64,000 bases of DNA from an uncultured Bacteroidales bacterium (lineage in GTDB: Bacteria; Bacteroidota; Bacteroidia; Bacteroidales; WCHB1-69), in assembly GCA_946186495.1 (NCBI GenBank), contig CAMHNQ010000011.1, positions 1 to 64,000 of the forward strand, in the 5' to 3' direction. This document shows positions 32,980-42,787 of the stretch, piece after piece. The translations under genes were made by a program, and so were the position numbers. Numbering within the stretch: position 1 is the first letter of the stretch; every line of letters begins with the position of its first letter. Below the pieces are notes generated by a model. The model saw only the letters and a list, made by a program, of their open reading frames with translations, was not told where the DNA came from and did no database searches.

Positions 32980-34212
32980 ATGAAGAAATCTAAGAAACTA
33001 TGGTGGGCTTTTGGAATCATCGCGGTGGTTTTACTTGTGCTGATTCTGATGTTCACATTGAAAAGAGGCAAGAAAAGCGAGTTACAGGTGATGACCGAGC
33101 GAAGCCGAATTGACAGCATCGAGGTCACTGTGACCGCAACTGGCGAAGTACAGCCTGTCTATAAAGTGGACGTCGGCACGCAGGTGTCCGGCATTGTGGA
33201 ACACATCTACGTGGATTTCAACTCCGTGGTGAAAAAAGGGCAGCTTTTGGCCGAACTCGACCGTTCCAATCTGAACGAGCAGATGAAGACGGCACAGGCC
33301 AGCGTGTCGAACGCCCAGAGTAACTTGACCTTAGCGCAGCAGCAGTTCGACCGTGTCAAGACTTTGTATGACAACAAAGCCGCCACGCTGGAAGCATACG
33401 AATCAGCCATCAACTCGTTGACTTTGGCCAAGAACCAGCTCAAGACGGCCCAGTCGGACCTGTCGCGTGCGCAGACGAACCTCTCCTACGCCACCATCTA
33501 CTCCCCCATCGACGGTATTATCATGGACAAAGCCGTGGAAGAAGGCCAGACCGTGGCCTCCTCATTCAACACCCCCACGTTGTTCACCATTGCCAACGAC
33601 CTTACCCAAATGCAAGTGGAGGCATCTGTGGATGAAGCGGACATCGGTGAGGTGAAAGCCGGTCAACCCGTCATTTTCACCGTCGATGCCTTCCCTGACG
33701 ATGTTTTCACGGGCACGGTCAAAGAGGTGCGTATCAACCCAACGGTAACCTCCAACGTGGTGACATACACGGTTATCATCAACGCCCCTAACCCCGACAG
33801 CAAGCTTTTCCCCGGCATGACCGCCAGCGTGACCATCACCACCAAAAAAGAGAGCGGTGTCTGCATTCCCTTGACAGCGATCTTTTTCTCCTTTGAACCT
33901 GACGTGATGAAGCAATTTGAAAAGAAAGGCTACACCTTCAAATCACTTTACAAGAACCAGGAAGAACTCGCTCAAGGTCTGAAAGACATCACGAAGAAGA
34001 CCATTTGGGTGAAGAAAGGGGAAACGGCCTACGAGCAAAGAAGCATAACGGTAGCATTGAACAACGGGGTGAACACCTTAGTCGCCGACGGCCTGCGGGA
34101 AGGTGAAGAGATTGTGACCAGCGTAAATGAGGCGACTCCGCACCAAAAGAGCCAAAAGGACAGCAGCTCCAATCCGTTCATGCCCGGTCCGCCGAAACGG
34201 AAAAGCCGGTAG
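32980..34212 (+). CDS. MacA-like periplasmic adaptor of an ABC efflux pump
   Basis: A 410-residue membrane-fusion protein. N-terminal anchor helix (about 6-26), biotinyl-lipoyl half (GTQVSGIVEHIYVDFNSVVKKGQLLAELD), a helical hairpin (about 85-150, alternating Q/A/L heptads), second lipoyl half (ATIYSPIDGIIMDKAVEEGQTV) and beta-barrel domain (DIGEVKAGQPVIFTVDAFP). The track start at 32842 overlaps tolC; ATG 32980 directly precedes the anchor helix. With the TolC protein upstream and the MacB pair downstream it builds a tripartite exporter, probably for macrolide-like compounds, peptides or lipids; the substrate is unknown. Confidence 0.9.
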   Translation: MKKSKKLWWAFGIIAVVLLVLILMFTLKRGKKSELQVMTERSRIDSIEVTVTATGEVQPVYKVDVGTQVSGIVEHIYVDFNSVVKKGQLLAELDRSNLNEQMKTAQASVSNAQSNLTLAQQQFDRVKTLYDNKAATLEAYESAINSLTLAKNQLKTAQSDLSRAQTNLSYATIYSPIDGIIMDKAVEEGQTVASSFNTPTLFTIANDLTQMQVEASVDEADIGEVKAGQPVIFTVDAFPDDVFTGTVKEVRINPTVTSNVVTYTVIINAPNPDSKLFPGMTASVTITTKKESGVCIPLTAIFFSFEPDVMKQFEKKGYTFKSLYKNQEELAQGLKDITKKTIWVKKGETAYEQRSITVALNNGVNTLVADGLREGEEIVTSVNEATPHQKSQKDSSSNPFMPGPPKRKSR

Positions 34213-34251
34213 CGTACCGTAAACATCCTCCCCATAAAAGGACAAAGAGTT

Positions 34252-34995
34252 ATGGCAAAAGACATATTGAAAGTGGAAAAGCTGGAACGCGTGTTTCGGG
34301 TCGGCAGCGAGGATGTACGCGCCCTGCGAGGAGTCTCCTTCACTATCACCGAAGGGGAATTTGTTAGCATCATGGGCACCAGCGGTTCCGGTAAATCGAC
34401 ACTGCTGAACATTCTCGGCTGCTTGGACACACCCACCGCCGGTGACTACATCATTGATGGAGTATCTATCAAGAAACTGAGTAAAAATGAGTTGTCGACA
34501 CTAAGAAATCGGAAAATCGGCTTTGTATTCCAGAACTACAACCTTTTGGCGCGTACCACGGCCATTGAAAACGTGGAACTGCCTCTCTTCTACAACAGCG
34601 AAGTGCCAGCCAAAGAGCGCCGTGACCGTGCAGTCGCGGCCTTGAAATTAGTAGGTCTGGAAAGTCGCATGGAACACATGCCCAATCAGCTGTCGGGTGG
34701 CCAACAACAACGTGTGGCCATCGCCCGCGCTTTGGTCAACGACCCCGTCATCCTCCTTGCCGACGAGGCCACCGGCAATCTTGACACCCGCACCTCCTAC
34801 GAAATCATGAGTCTGTTCCAGGATCTCCACAATCAAGGTAAAACCATCGCCTTCGTTACGCACGAGCCTGATATAGCAACCTTTACCACCCGTAAAATCA
34901 AACTTCGGGACGGGCAAATCATCGAAGACACCCCTATTGACACTCAGTCGGCGGCCGCCGCACTGTCCGCCATCAACCTCATCAAAGAAGATTAA
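34252..34995 (+). CDS. ABC transporter ATPase, MacB/LolD type
   Basis: A 247-residue ATP-binding subunit. Walker [10 protein letters not shown] (about 42-50), Q-loop FVFQNYNLL, signature LSGGQQQR (about 143-150), Walker [14 protein letters not shown] (about 162-174), H-loop VTHEPD. The GNLD form is typical of the MacB/LolD/FtsE group. It acts at the inner membrane with the permease encoded three bases downstream. In E. coli MacB both parts are one protein; here they are split, as is usual in Bacteroidota. Confidence 0.93.
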   Translation: MAKDILKVEKLERVFRVGSEDVRALRGVSFTITEGEFVSIMGTSGSGKSTLLNILGCLDTPTAGDYIIDGVSIKKLSKNELSTLRNRKIGFVFQNYNLLARTTAIENVELPLFYNSEVPAKERRDRAVAALKLVGLESRMEHMPNQLSGGQQQRVAIARALVNDPVILLADEATGNLDTRTSYEIMSLFQDLHNQGKTIAFVTHEPDIATFTTRKIKLRDGQIIEDTPIDTQSAAAALSAINLIKED

Positions 34996-34998
34996 GCT

Positions 34999-36219
34999 AT
35001 GAATATCGGAAACCTCATCAAAGTGGCTTTCAGTTCGCTGTTCCGCAACAAGATGCGCACAGCACTGACCATGCTCGGCATAGTCATCGGCATAGCCTCT
35101 GTCATCGCCATGGTCAGTATCGGTCAGGCCTCGACGCAAAGTGTCAAGTCTGAACTCTCCTCTATGGGTTCCAACATGATCATGATTATGCCCGCCAGAC
35201 AGCAAAGAGGTGGTGTGGACATGGGCATGACATCCTCCAAATCATTGGACAACAAAGACTTGGAATCTTTAGTCAAAAATACCCGCTACGTAGCCGACAT
35301 TTCGCCGATGGTTAGCAGTAACAAGCAGCTAATCTATGGCAACAACAACCACAGCTGCTCCATTAACGGGGTGTCCGCATCCTATTTAAACATCCGGAAA
35401 TACGAACTGAAAGAGGGGATAATGTTCACGGACGATGACGTCAAGCGCTACAATAAAGTGTGTGTCATCGGACAGACTGTGGTGAACGAGTTATTCACCG
35501 ATGGAGAGAATCCGATCGGCAAGACCATCCGTTTTGGCTCCATCCCGATGACGGTCATTGGAGTGCTGGCGGAAAAAGGTCAAAACGGGATGGGCAATGA
35601 CCAGGACGACATTGTACTGGCGCCCTACACTACAATCCAGAAACGCTTTTTGGGAATCAACTATTTCAATATGATGTTTGCATCGGCCATCTCAGAAGAG
35701 GAATCAGAATTGGCCGCCACGGAAATCACCTACATTTTGCGCAGTAACCACGGTATCAAAGCCGGCCAAAACGATGACTTCGACATACGCACCCAGGAAG
35801 AGTTGGTTTCCACCATCAGCTCCGTCACCGGCCTGATGACCACACTGTTAGCTGCAATCGCGTCCATCTCTCTGGTGGTGGGAGGCATCGGCATCATGAA
35901 CATCATGTACGTCACCGTGACGGAGCGCACCAAGGAGATAGGCCTGCGCATGGCCATTGGGGCGCACAACCGAGACATCAAATTGCAGTTTCTGAGTGAA
36001 AGTGTGATTCTGAGCCTGATTGGCGGGGTGATCGGCGTCATTCTGGGACTACTTATCTCCTACGTGGCCTCCCGACTGATGAAGATGCCCTTCGTAGTCA
36101 GTGAAATGGCCATTCTGGGGTCGTTTATAGTATGCGCACTCACCGGCATCTTCTTTGGCTGGTATCCCGCAAAGAAGGCCGCCAACATGGATCCAATTTC
36201 GGCGCTGCGATACGAATAG
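34999..36219 (+). CDS. ABC transporter permease, MacB type
   Basis: A 406-residue permease: N-terminal transmembrane helix (about 22-42, ALTMLGIVIGIASVIAMVSIG), a large periplasmic MacB-PCD domain (about 45-250), then three C-terminal helices forming the FtsX domain (ISLVVGGIGIMNIMYVTVTERTKEIGLRMAIGA is the hallmark). The periplasmic part couples ATP hydrolysis to mechanotransmission rather than classical transport. It completes the tolC-macA-macB operon. It ends eight bases before the stop of the convergent steroid-reductase gene. Confidence 0.93.
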   Translation: MNIGNLIKVAFSSLFRNKMRTALTMLGIVIGIASVIAMVSIGQASTQSVKSELSSMGSNMIMIMPARQQRGGVDMGMTSSKSLDNKDLESLVKNTRYVADISPMVSSNKQLIYGNNNHSCSINGVSASYLNIRKYELKEGIMFTDDDVKRYNKVCVIGQTVVNELFTDGENPIGKTIRFGSIPMTVIGVLAEKGQNGMGNDQDDIVLAPYTTIQKRFLGINYFNMMFASAISEEESELAATEITYILRSNHGIKAGQNDDFDIRTQEELVSTISSVTGLMTTLLAAIASISLVVGGIGIMNIMYVTVTERTKEIGLRMAIGAHNRDIKLQFLSESVILSLIGGVIGVILGLLISYVASRLMKMPFVVSEMAILGSFIVCALTGIFFGWYPAKKAANMDPISALRYE

Positions 36220-36226
36220 CGGCGTG

Positions 36227-37036
36227 TCAATACACAAACGGGAACACCCTCTTCAGATTCTTGCGCCCCATTTCAGCGGCAAAATCCTGCTGGTAGCGCT
36301 TGTAGATGGCGTCCGCGCGCGGCACCAGGTTCGCAAACGTCCAGATGAAAAACACCAACCCTGAAATCGACCACGTGAGAATCGCAAAACCTAACCATTC
36401 AATCAATTCACCTAAATAGTTGGCACTTGTGACATATTCAAACATGAACCCTTCTGGAAGATAATGTTTGGTGTCGTTGTCGCTTTTGCGCAAATGTCGG
36501 ATAATGTAATCAGATCTCAAATTGACGTAAAATCCGAAAATGAAGATAATGAAGCCAATGACAAACTGAGGAGACCATAGCCATGCCGTGTCCTGATATG
36601 AAAGTCCAAATGCATGATAATCACAGTTGTAAGATTCAAAGAAAATCCAATATCCCTGCATTATGGCATTCAAAAGGTTGAAAGTTATGCCCATGAACAT
36701 GACCACCAACGACATTTGGCTGGATTTCCCTTTCATCAGCCAAGGGAAGACAAGAGAGCGTTGGAAATAGTGCATCTCGAAAATGAGCAGGAAAATCATC
36801 GGGACAAGGTCAAAGCGATGCGGGGAAAGCAACCAAATGACGATCATGGCGATGAAAATCGGAAACTCCATCAGAAACCATGCCACCTTGTTGTTGATTG
36901 ACTTTCCCCATTTGTTGGAAACGAACATGCCGTAACCGGCCTTTACAAAATAAAGTGCGACGAATACTACAGCTGCGATTCCAATCATGACCCATAAATA
37001 GATATTAAAGGCTGTGGTGTAGAAATTAGGAGACAT
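36227..37036 (-). CDS. Steroid 5-alpha-reductase family membrane protein
   Basis: A 269-residue integral membrane protein of the 3-oxo-5-alpha-steroid 4-dehydrogenase (SRD5A) family, with about six or seven helices. The C-terminal motif block FEYVTSANYLGELIEWLGFAI and the ending YKRYQQDFAAEMGRKNLKRVFPFVY are very close in pattern to SRD5A enzymes, which reduce delta-4 double bonds of steroids using NADPH. Related proteins in gut Bacteroidales have been linked to bile-acid and steroid-hormone reduction. Whether this one uses steroids, sterol-like or other enone lipids cannot be told. It follows sppA by 38 bases. Confidence 0.85.
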   Translation of the reverse strand: MSPNFYTTAFNIYLWVMIGIAAVVFVALYFVKAGYGMFVSNKWGKSINNKVAWFLMEFPIFIAMIVIWLLSPHRFDLVPMIFLLIFEMHYFQRSLVFPWLMKGKSSQMSLVVMFMGITFNLLNAIMQGYWIFFESYNCDYHAFGLSYQDTAWLWSPQFVIGFIIFIFGFYVNLRSDYIIRHLRKSDNDTKHYLPEGFMFEYVTSANYLGELIEWLGFAILTWSISGLVFFIWTFANLVPRADAIYKRYQQDFAAEMGRKNLKRVFPFVY

Positions 37037-37074
37037 AACATGTGTTTTTTATGTGAATGAGTTTAAAATTTCCG

Positions 37075-38883
37075 CTATTCGATGATGAAAGACATCGGCA
37101 TACGCGCCTGCACCCCCTCGTTCAACAGCACCTGTTGCATCCCCTCGAAGATATAGTAGAACTGTCCCATCCGCTGGCGCATGGCAGCGTCCACCGCGTC
37201 GTCTTTTATATTGAACATCAAGGAGAACCAGTCTTTTTGCTTGGGATAGTAGCAGACATCGTAATTGTCAAGCAACGCGAGTTCAGCTGCTTTAATCACA
37301 GCATCATCCAAGGAGCCGAGTTTATCGACCAATCCGAGTTTGAGGGCGTCGCTGCCGGCCCACACGCGACCCTGGCCGATGCTATCCACATAGCTTACCG
37401 GAAGTTTCCGGCCGTCAGCCACACGTTTCGTGAATGTGCCGTAAATCTCTTCTATGGAGGCCTGCAGCTTTTCGCTTTCCAATTCGTCCAACGGGCGGAA
37501 AAGGCCGCCTTGGTCGGCGTGCTTGTTGGAACCGACCTGATCGATGGTAATTCCCACCTTGTTTTTCAGAAAGCGCTGCATCGACGGGACCATGCCAAAA
37601 ACGCCGATGGAACCGGTGATCGTGTTAGGCTCGGCAATGATGTAGTCCGCATTGCAGGAGATATAGTATCCCCCCGAAGCCGCATAGTCGCCCATGGAGA
37701 CTACAATGCGCTTACCGGCATCCTTAGCCTTTTCAATCTCATGCCATATGTTCTCAGAAGCCAAAGCACTGCCGCCAGGGGAGTTGACCCGCAGTACGAT
37801 AGCCTTCACATCCTGGTCTTTGTACACTTTTCGGAACTCCCTGACGAATGTCTCGGAGTAGATACCGCGCTCGCTATCCCCTTTGCCGTCGCTGATGTCA
37901 CCGTAGGCATAAAACACCGCCACTTTCCGTCCAGTCGTGCTCTTTTCCGGCACCGACTCCGCATATTGACCAACCGTCACGTAGTTGACCTTGTCGTCAC
38001 TGCCCAGGTTCAGCTTGGCTTTAATCAATTTCTCCGCTTCGTCGGCATAACCCAGTTGATCCACCAATTTCAGGTTCAACGCCTCCTTCGGGGAAGAACA
38101 GAGCAGGTTGTCGGCGATATCATTGAGATCTTCAACGGAAATATTACGCGATTTGGCGACATCCTGCACAAAAACCGTCCACAGCGAATGGGCCAGCGTG
38201 GACATCTGCTCACGATTGGCGTCGCTCATTTTATCGAGAAAATAGGGTTCCACCGCACTCTTGAACTGCCCGTGGCGGAAAATCTGCACATCCACATCCA
38301 GCTTGTCTATGAGGTTCTTATAGAACATCACCTGAAAGGCATAGCCCTTCAGACTCAGGTCGCCAGAAGGGTTCAACAGCACCTTATCGGCAACAGAGGC
38401 CATGTAATAGCCGTTTTGCGCATAGATGTCACTGTAGGCATAGATGAACTTTCCCGACTTCTTGAAATCCAACAAAGCGTCACGAATAGCCTTCACTGTC
38501 GCTGGAGATCCTCCTACTGTACTGGATTTCAGATAAATACCCTTTATTTTCGAATCACCGGCAGCGGCTTTTATGGAAGAGAGAATTTTGTCCAGCCCCA
38601 TATTCTGCTGCGCATAGTCCCCGAAAACGGAAGGCATGTCCACTGCGCGTTCCTCAATGGGTACGGCAAGGTCAACCAATAGGACGCTGTTATCCTTCAC
38701 CGTGCTTGACGAGGTGTTGTCGATCTTCTGGAAAGAAGCGATTATCCCAAGGAACATCAGGATACCGAGCACGCCTACGATAATGTTGGCAAGCACAAAA
38801 CCCACCATAGAGCCTAACACCACGCGCCAGAATTTGCGCGAACGGCTCTCTGTCAGACAATTCTTTTCTTCTTGTTCTTTCAT
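37075..38883 (-). CDS. sppA: Signal peptide peptidase SppA, 67-kDa type
   Basis: A 602-residue inner-membrane serine protease with an N-terminal transmembrane helix (about 22-48) and two S49 domains. The N-terminal half carries the lysine of the dyad (in the stretch after PSGDLSLKGYAFQ). The C-terminal half has VLRVNSPGGSALASE and the nucleophile region GDYAASGGYYIS. The length equals the E. coli 67K form. It degrades signal peptides left in the membrane. It may share the typA transcript: the gap to the methyltransferase is 44 bases. Confidence 0.93.
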   Translation of the reverse strand: MKEQEEKNCLTESRSRKFWRVVLGSMVGFVLANIIVGVLGILMFLGIIASFQKIDNTSSSTVKDNSVLLVDLAVPIEERAVDMPSVFGDYAQQNMGLDKILSSIKAAAGDSKIKGIYLKSSTVGGSPATVKAIRDALLDFKKSGKFIYAYSDIYAQNGYYMASVADKVLLNPSGDLSLKGYAFQVMFYKNLIDKLDVDVQIFRHGQFKSAVEPYFLDKMSDANREQMSTLAHSLWTVFVQDVAKSRNISVEDLNDIADNLLCSSPKEALNLKLVDQLGYADEAEKLIKAKLNLGSDDKVNYVTVGQYAESVPEKSTTGRKVAVFYAYGDISDGKGDSERGIYSETFVREFRKVYKDQDVKAIVLRVNSPGGSALASENIWHEIEKAKDAGKRIVVSMGDYAASGGYYISCNADYIIAEPNTITGSIGVFGMVPSMQRFLKNKVGITIDQVGSNKHADQGGLFRPLDELESEKLQASIEEIYGTFTKRVADGRKLPVSYVDSIGQGRVWAGSDALKLGLVDKLGSLDDAVIKAAELALLDNYDVCYYPKQKDWFSLMFNIKDDAVDAAMRQRMGQFYYIFEGMQQVLLNEGVQARMPMSFIIE

Positions 38884-38927
38884 ATCAATATTGTTTTAAT
38901 TATTATCGTCGCCCGTCCACAAGCCTT

Positions 38928-39743
38928 TCACTTGCAAAACACCATGTTAATACCCCAAAAGGCATGTTGCCGCAAAAATGCGCTTTTTTTCCATATGATT
39001 TGCTCTTTTTCGATGTTTTTCTGCAAATTCGTTTCGTCAAACCGAAAGGATGGAAAGAATCGGATATATTGTAGGCTGTCTTCAATGAGGCGGAAACCAG
39101 CTTGGGTGAAGTGCTTGCGCCACTCCTTTTCCGACCGAATGTTCTCGTTTCCCATAAGAATCTCCTTTTTCAGGTGTTCATCATACAGGGAAATCACCCT
39201 CCTGTTACCGCGTTGCGCGAATAACATGGCACTCTTGACGAGACAGCCTCCATTCTCCTCAATGAGAATCAGTTTTCCGTCGGGTTTCAATGCATTATAG
39301 AAAATCGGCAGTGCACCGTCAACAGGCTCGATGTGATGGAGGGTGTCCTGCAAAATGATATAGTCGAAACTGGCTGGCTCAATGACTTGGTCGAAGAGAT
39401 TGGCATAGAGGAATGTGCAGAGATTGGCATTGCCATATTGGCTCCAGAACACCCGCCGTGCCTCCCACTGTTCAGGATAATATTCAAGTGTCGTACCATA
39501 GACCGGCTGCCCTTGCATGGCAAAATAGAACCCCGTGGTCCCGTAGCCGCAACCACAATCCCATATTTTTGGATGTTTGTTCAAATCCACGTGCCGGTCC
39601 AGATAGGCTAACCGTTGTATGAAGTAGGCCTTGCGGAACAGCTGCCTCGAAGGCGACCCGTCCGTCAGCTTATAATACGGATAGAGACTGCGGTTTTGCC
39701 GAAGCTCCTCACACAGATGTTCGTAAAAGACCTCCTTGCGCAT
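38928..39743 (-). CDS. Class I SAM-dependent methyltransferase
   Basis: A 271-residue cytosolic methyltransferase. The SAM-binding motif I is IWDCGCGYGTTGFYFA (about residues 59-74), motif II acid in TTLEYYPEQWEAR, motif IV FDYIILQDTLHHIEP (about 125-139) and post-motif DGKLILIEENGG. The DTLHHIEP variant suggests a small-molecule or lipid methyltransferase rather than an RNA enzyme. The acceptor is unknown. It starts five bases after typA, so it is in that operon. Confidence 0.82.
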   Translation of the reverse strand: MRKEVFYEHLCEELRQNRSLYPYYKLTDGSPSRQLFRKAYFIQRLAYLDRHVDLNKHPKIWDCGCGYGTTGFYFAMQGQPVYGTTLEYYPEQWEARRVFWSQYGNANLCTFLYANLFDQVIEPASFDYIILQDTLHHIEPVDGALPIFYNALKPDGKLILIEENGGCLVKSAMLFAQRGNRRVISLYDEHLKKEILMGNENIRSEKEWRKHFTQAGFRLIEDSLQYIRFFPSFRFDETNLQKNIEKEQIIWKKSAFLRQHAFWGINMVFCK

Positions 39744-39748
39744 GCGTT

Positions 39749-41563
39749 CTAATTATCGGTATTGCGTTTCTCGGCGCGTTTGCGCTCATTCTCGTCAAGG
39801 ATGATTTTACGTACGCGCAAACTCAGCGGGGTGATTTCCAGGTACTCGTCTTTTGCGATGAATTCCATGAACTGCTCCAAAGAATATTTGATGGCCGGGG
39901 CAAGCACGAGCTTCTCATCGGAGCCGGCAGCACGCATGTTCGACAGTTTTTTCGACTTGCACACGTTCACCACCAAATCTCCCTGGCGGATGTGTTCACC
40001 AATAATCTGGCCGGCATAGACTTGGTCGTTAGGCTCGATGAAGAAACGGCCGCGGTCCTGGAGCTTGTTCAGCGAATAGGCATACGCCTGGCCGGTTTCC
40101 ATGGCGATGAGGGACCCGGCGTGGCGGCCCGGAATGTCACCCTTCCACGGCTGGAACTCGACAAAACGGTGGGAAATGATGGCTTCGCCCTCCGTGGCCG
40201 TCAACAGCTGGTTGGTCAACCCGATGAGACCACGGGACGGTATCGTGAAGTTGAGGTGTACCCGGTCGTTGACAGTGTCCATTGACATAAGCTCACCTTT
40301 TTTCCTTGACACATAGTCGATTACGCGACTTGACATCTCCTCCGGCACCAGCACGGTGAGTTGTTCTACGGGTTCGCATTTCTGTCCGTCAATCTCTTTG
40401 ATGATGACTTGAGGCTGTCCTACTTGCATCTCATATCCTTCCCGGCGCATCGTCTCAATGAGAATGGAGAGATGCAGGATGCCGCGACCGAAAACGTTAA
40501 GACGATCCGGGGAATCGGTCTCTTCTATGCGCATGGCCAGGTTTTTCTCCAACTCAGCAAAAAGGCGGTCGCGCAAATGCCTGGATGTGACGTATTTGCC
40601 TTCCTTGCCGAAAAACGGGGAGTTGTTGATGGTGAAGAGCATGCTCATGGTCGGTTCATCCACCTTGATGGGCGGCAACTGTTCAGGGTTCTCGAAATCC
40701 GCCACCGTGTCGCCAATCTCGAAATCGTCAAGCCCGAGCAGTGCGCAGATTTCGCCTGCCTCCACAGGCTCTTTGTATTTCTCCTTCCCCAAACCCTCGA
40801 AAACGTATAGTTCCTTGATTTTGGAAGTTTTGATGGTGCCGTCACGTTTCACGAGGGAGACATTCTGTCCCCACTGAATTGTGCCACGCTTCACGCGTCC
40901 CACGGCGATACGCCCCACATACGAGGAGTAGTCGAGGGAGGAAATCATCATCTGAAGGTTGCCGGATTCCACTTTCGGGGCGGGAATTTGCTCGATGATA
41001 GTGTCCAGAAGGTAGGAAATGTCAGAGGTGGGATTGTTCCAGTCGGGCCCCATCCAGCCGTTCTTGGCAGAGCCGTAGACAGTGGGGAAGTCAAGCTGTT
41101 CATCAGAAGCGCCGAGATTGAACATCAATTCGAATACGGCCTCTTGGGCCAAGTCGGGATGGCAGTTGGGCTTGTCAACTTTGTTGATAACCACAATGGG
41201 TTTCAGCCCAAGCTCGATGGCTTTTTGCGTGACGAAACGCGTTTGGGGCATGGGACCCTCAAAAGCATCCACCACTAAAAGCACACCGTCTGCCATGTTG
41301 AGCACACGCTCCACCTCTCCTCCGAAGTCACTGTGCCCCGGAGTGTCTATCACATTGATTTTAGTCCCTTTATAGCGAACGGAAACATTCTTGGATAAAA
41401 TGGTGATCCCCCGCTCTCTTTCCAAATCGTTGCTATCCAACACCAAATCCTGCACCTGCTGATTCTCTCGGAAAAGATGTGACTGATATAAAATTCTGTC
41501 CACAAGAGTGGTTTTACCGTGATCAACGTGTGCAATGATGGCGATGTTTCTGATATTCTGCAT
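39749..41563 (-). CDS. typA: Ribosome-associated GTPase TypA/BipA
   Basis: A 604-residue translational GTPase of EF-G architecture. G1 AHVDHGKTT (about 11-19), G2 RGITILSK, G3 [12 protein letters not shown]4 NKVDKP. C-terminal domains include the TypA-specific [18 protein letters not shown] and the tail [19 protein letters not shown]. It binds the 70S ribosome and helps 50S assembly and stress adaptation. ATG 41563 ([10 protein letters not shown]) is preferred over the track start nine codons upstream because the promoter is at 41587 and the typical protein begins there. Confidence 0.96.
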   Translation of the reverse strand: MQNIRNIAIIAHVDHGKTTLVDRILYQSHLFRENQQVQDLVLDSNDLERERGITILSKNVSVRYKGTKINVIDTPGHSDFGGEVERVLNMADGVLLVVDAFEGPMPQTRFVTQKAIELGLKPIVVINKVDKPNCHPDLAQEAVFELMFNLGASDEQLDFPTVYGSAKNGWMGPDWNNPTSDISYLLDTIIEQIPAPKVESGNLQMMISSLDYSSYVGRIAVGRVKRGTIQWGQNVSLVKRDGTIKTSKIKELYVFEGLGKEKYKEPVEAGEICALLGLDDFEIGDTVADFENPEQLPPIKVDEPTMSMLFTINNSPFFGKEGKYVTSRHLRDRLFAELEKNLAMRIEETDSPDRLNVFGRGILHLSILIETMRREGYEMQVGQPQVIIKEIDGQKCEPVEQLTVLVPEEMSSRVIDYVSRKKGELMSMDTVNDRVHLNFTIPSRGLIGLTNQLLTATEGEAIISHRFVEFQPWKGDIPGRHAGSLIAMETGQAYAYSLNKLQDRGRFFIEPNDQVYAGQIIGEHIRQGDLVVNVCKSKKLSNMRAAGSDEKLVLAPAIKYSLEQFMEFIAKDEYLEITPLSLRVRKIILDENERKRAEKRNTDN

Positions 41564-41586
41564 TTTATATATTTTTGAAAAAACTT

Positions 41587-41594
41587 GCAAAAAT
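41587..41594 (-). promoter_or_regulatory. Bacteroidota -7 promoter element of typA
   Basis: TATTTTTG followed by CAAG on the minus strand, 24 bases before the typA start. Confidence 0.7.
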
Positions 41595-41725
41595 ACACAA
41601 ATTATAAATACGCTAAGACGTATAAATTACATTGCTGAATCATCGTGTAGGGACAACTGTGACAAACCAACATCGCAACGTTGATATTTTTATTCCGAAA
41701 CCCCTTTGGAAGACCACAACAATTG

Positions 41726-41733
41726 TACTTTTG
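41726..41733 (+). promoter_or_regulatory. Bacteroidota -7 promoter element of folA
   Basis: TACTTTTG followed by CAAA, 18 bases before ATG 41751. It lies inside the track ORF starting at 41706, which is therefore too long. Confidence 0.7.
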
Positions 41734-41750
41734 CAAAAACATTTCGTAAT

Positions 41751-42239
41751 ATGAGTATAAGTATGATTGCCGCTGTAGGTCAGCGTTTGGAGCTGGGTTA
41801 TCAGAACAGGCTGCTGTGTCATCTTCCTGTGGATTTGAAACATTTCAAGGAAATCACATCGGGGCACACTGTGCTGATGGGAGACCGCACCTGGGAATCC
41901 CTGCCCAAAAAGCCCCTGCCAAACCGGCGTAACATCGTCATCACCTTGGGCAACATGGCCTTCGAAGGGGCGGAAACGGTACACTCGATCGAAGAGGCAA
42001 TTGCCCTTGTACACGACGACGAAGAAGCTTTCGTGATGGGAGGCGCCACCATGTACCGCCTTTTTCTGCCTTATGCCGATAAACTTTACCTCACCCGAAT
42101 AGTCTCGGATTTTGTGGCCGATGTCTGGTTCCCTGATATCAATGAGGAGGAGTGGCAGTTGGTGGAGAACCTTTATGTGCCCAAAGACGAGAAAAATGCG
42201 TATGACTTATATTTCCAAACCTTAATAAGACAAAAATGA
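41751..42239 (+). CDS. folA: Dihydrofolate reductase
   Basis: A 162-residue NADPH-dependent reductase making tetrahydrofolate in the cytosol. Opening SMIAAVGQRLELGYQNRLLCHLPVDLKHFKEIT corresponds to the DHFR strand A and Met20 region, where the usual W is replaced by C in LLCHLPVDL. The cofactor motifs are VLMGDRTWESLP and RRNIVIT, and FVMGGATMYRLFLPYADKLYLTRI is the conserved C-terminal block. Normal length. The Trp-to-Cys change in the active-site loop is a natural variant in some members. The stop overlaps the next start (ATGA). Confidence 0.93.
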   Translation: MSISMIAAVGQRLELGYQNRLLCHLPVDLKHFKEITSGHTVLMGDRTWESLPKKPLPNRRNIVITLGNMAFEGAETVHSIEEAIALVHDDEEAFVMGGATMYRLFLPYADKLYLTRIVSDFVADVWFPDINEEEWQLVENLYVPKDEKNAYDLYFQTLIRQK

Positions 42240-42787
42240 AAAGAATCATCGTTTTTCTGGCTGTAATTTTTACAAGTACGGCTGTTTTCGCCCAAAAGCA
42301 AGAGATTCCCGAAGCCCCGAACCTTCCCATTGACGAGCGCACCGGTCTTGTCACCTACCAAGATGTCGTGAAACAGGAAGGGACACCTAAAGTTCTGTAT
42401 GACAGAGCTATGGGATGGGCAAAAAAATTCTATAAAAACACAGGCGAGGTTATCAAAAGCGCTGACCCCGAGAAAGGCATCATCAATATGCGTTCCAGCG
42501 TGCGGATATTCTACAAAGACAAAGACGGTGTCATGCGCTTCAAAAATATCGTCTATTACAACTTCAAGCTCGAATGCCGTGACAATCGCTATCGCTATAC
42601 CATCACCGACTTTAAGGAGAAAGCAACCGGCTCCGCGCCCATAGAGGCTTGGTTCAACACCTCCGCCTCAGGTTGGACTCCCAGCATGTTCGGCTACCTC
42701 AGCCAAATTGACGAAGAGATGAACAAACTCATCGAATCTCTGGAAGAAGGCATGCAACCTGCAGAAGAGTTCGTCGATGAATGGTAA
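42236..42787 (+). CDS. DUF4468 secreted protein
   Basis: A 183-residue exported protein: signal about 1-19 (MKRIIVFLAVIFTSTAVFAQ), then the DUF4468 TBP-like fold (about 30-125). Marks are LPIDERTGLVTYQDVV at the start of the domain and FKNIVYYNFKLECRDNRYRYTITDFK at its end. Found almost only in Bacteroidota; function is unknown. It overlaps folA by four bases and the MbnP gene by eleven, so all three are translated from one mRNA. Confidence 0.85.
   Translation: MKRIIVFLAVIFTSTAVFAQKQEIPEAPNLPIDERTGLVTYQDVVKQEGTPKVLYDRAMGWAKKFYKNTGEVIKSADPEKGIINMRSSVRIFYKDKDGVMRFKNIVYYNFKLECRDNRYRYTITDFKEKATGSAPIEAWFNTSASGWTPSMFGYLSQIDEEMNKLIESLEEGMQPAEEFVDEW

Noticed and set aside
37057-38682. 541-residue plus-strand ORF
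   Set aside because: It is the antisense shadow of sppA; the minus-strand frame has full SppA motifs and the plus-strand protein has no family features.
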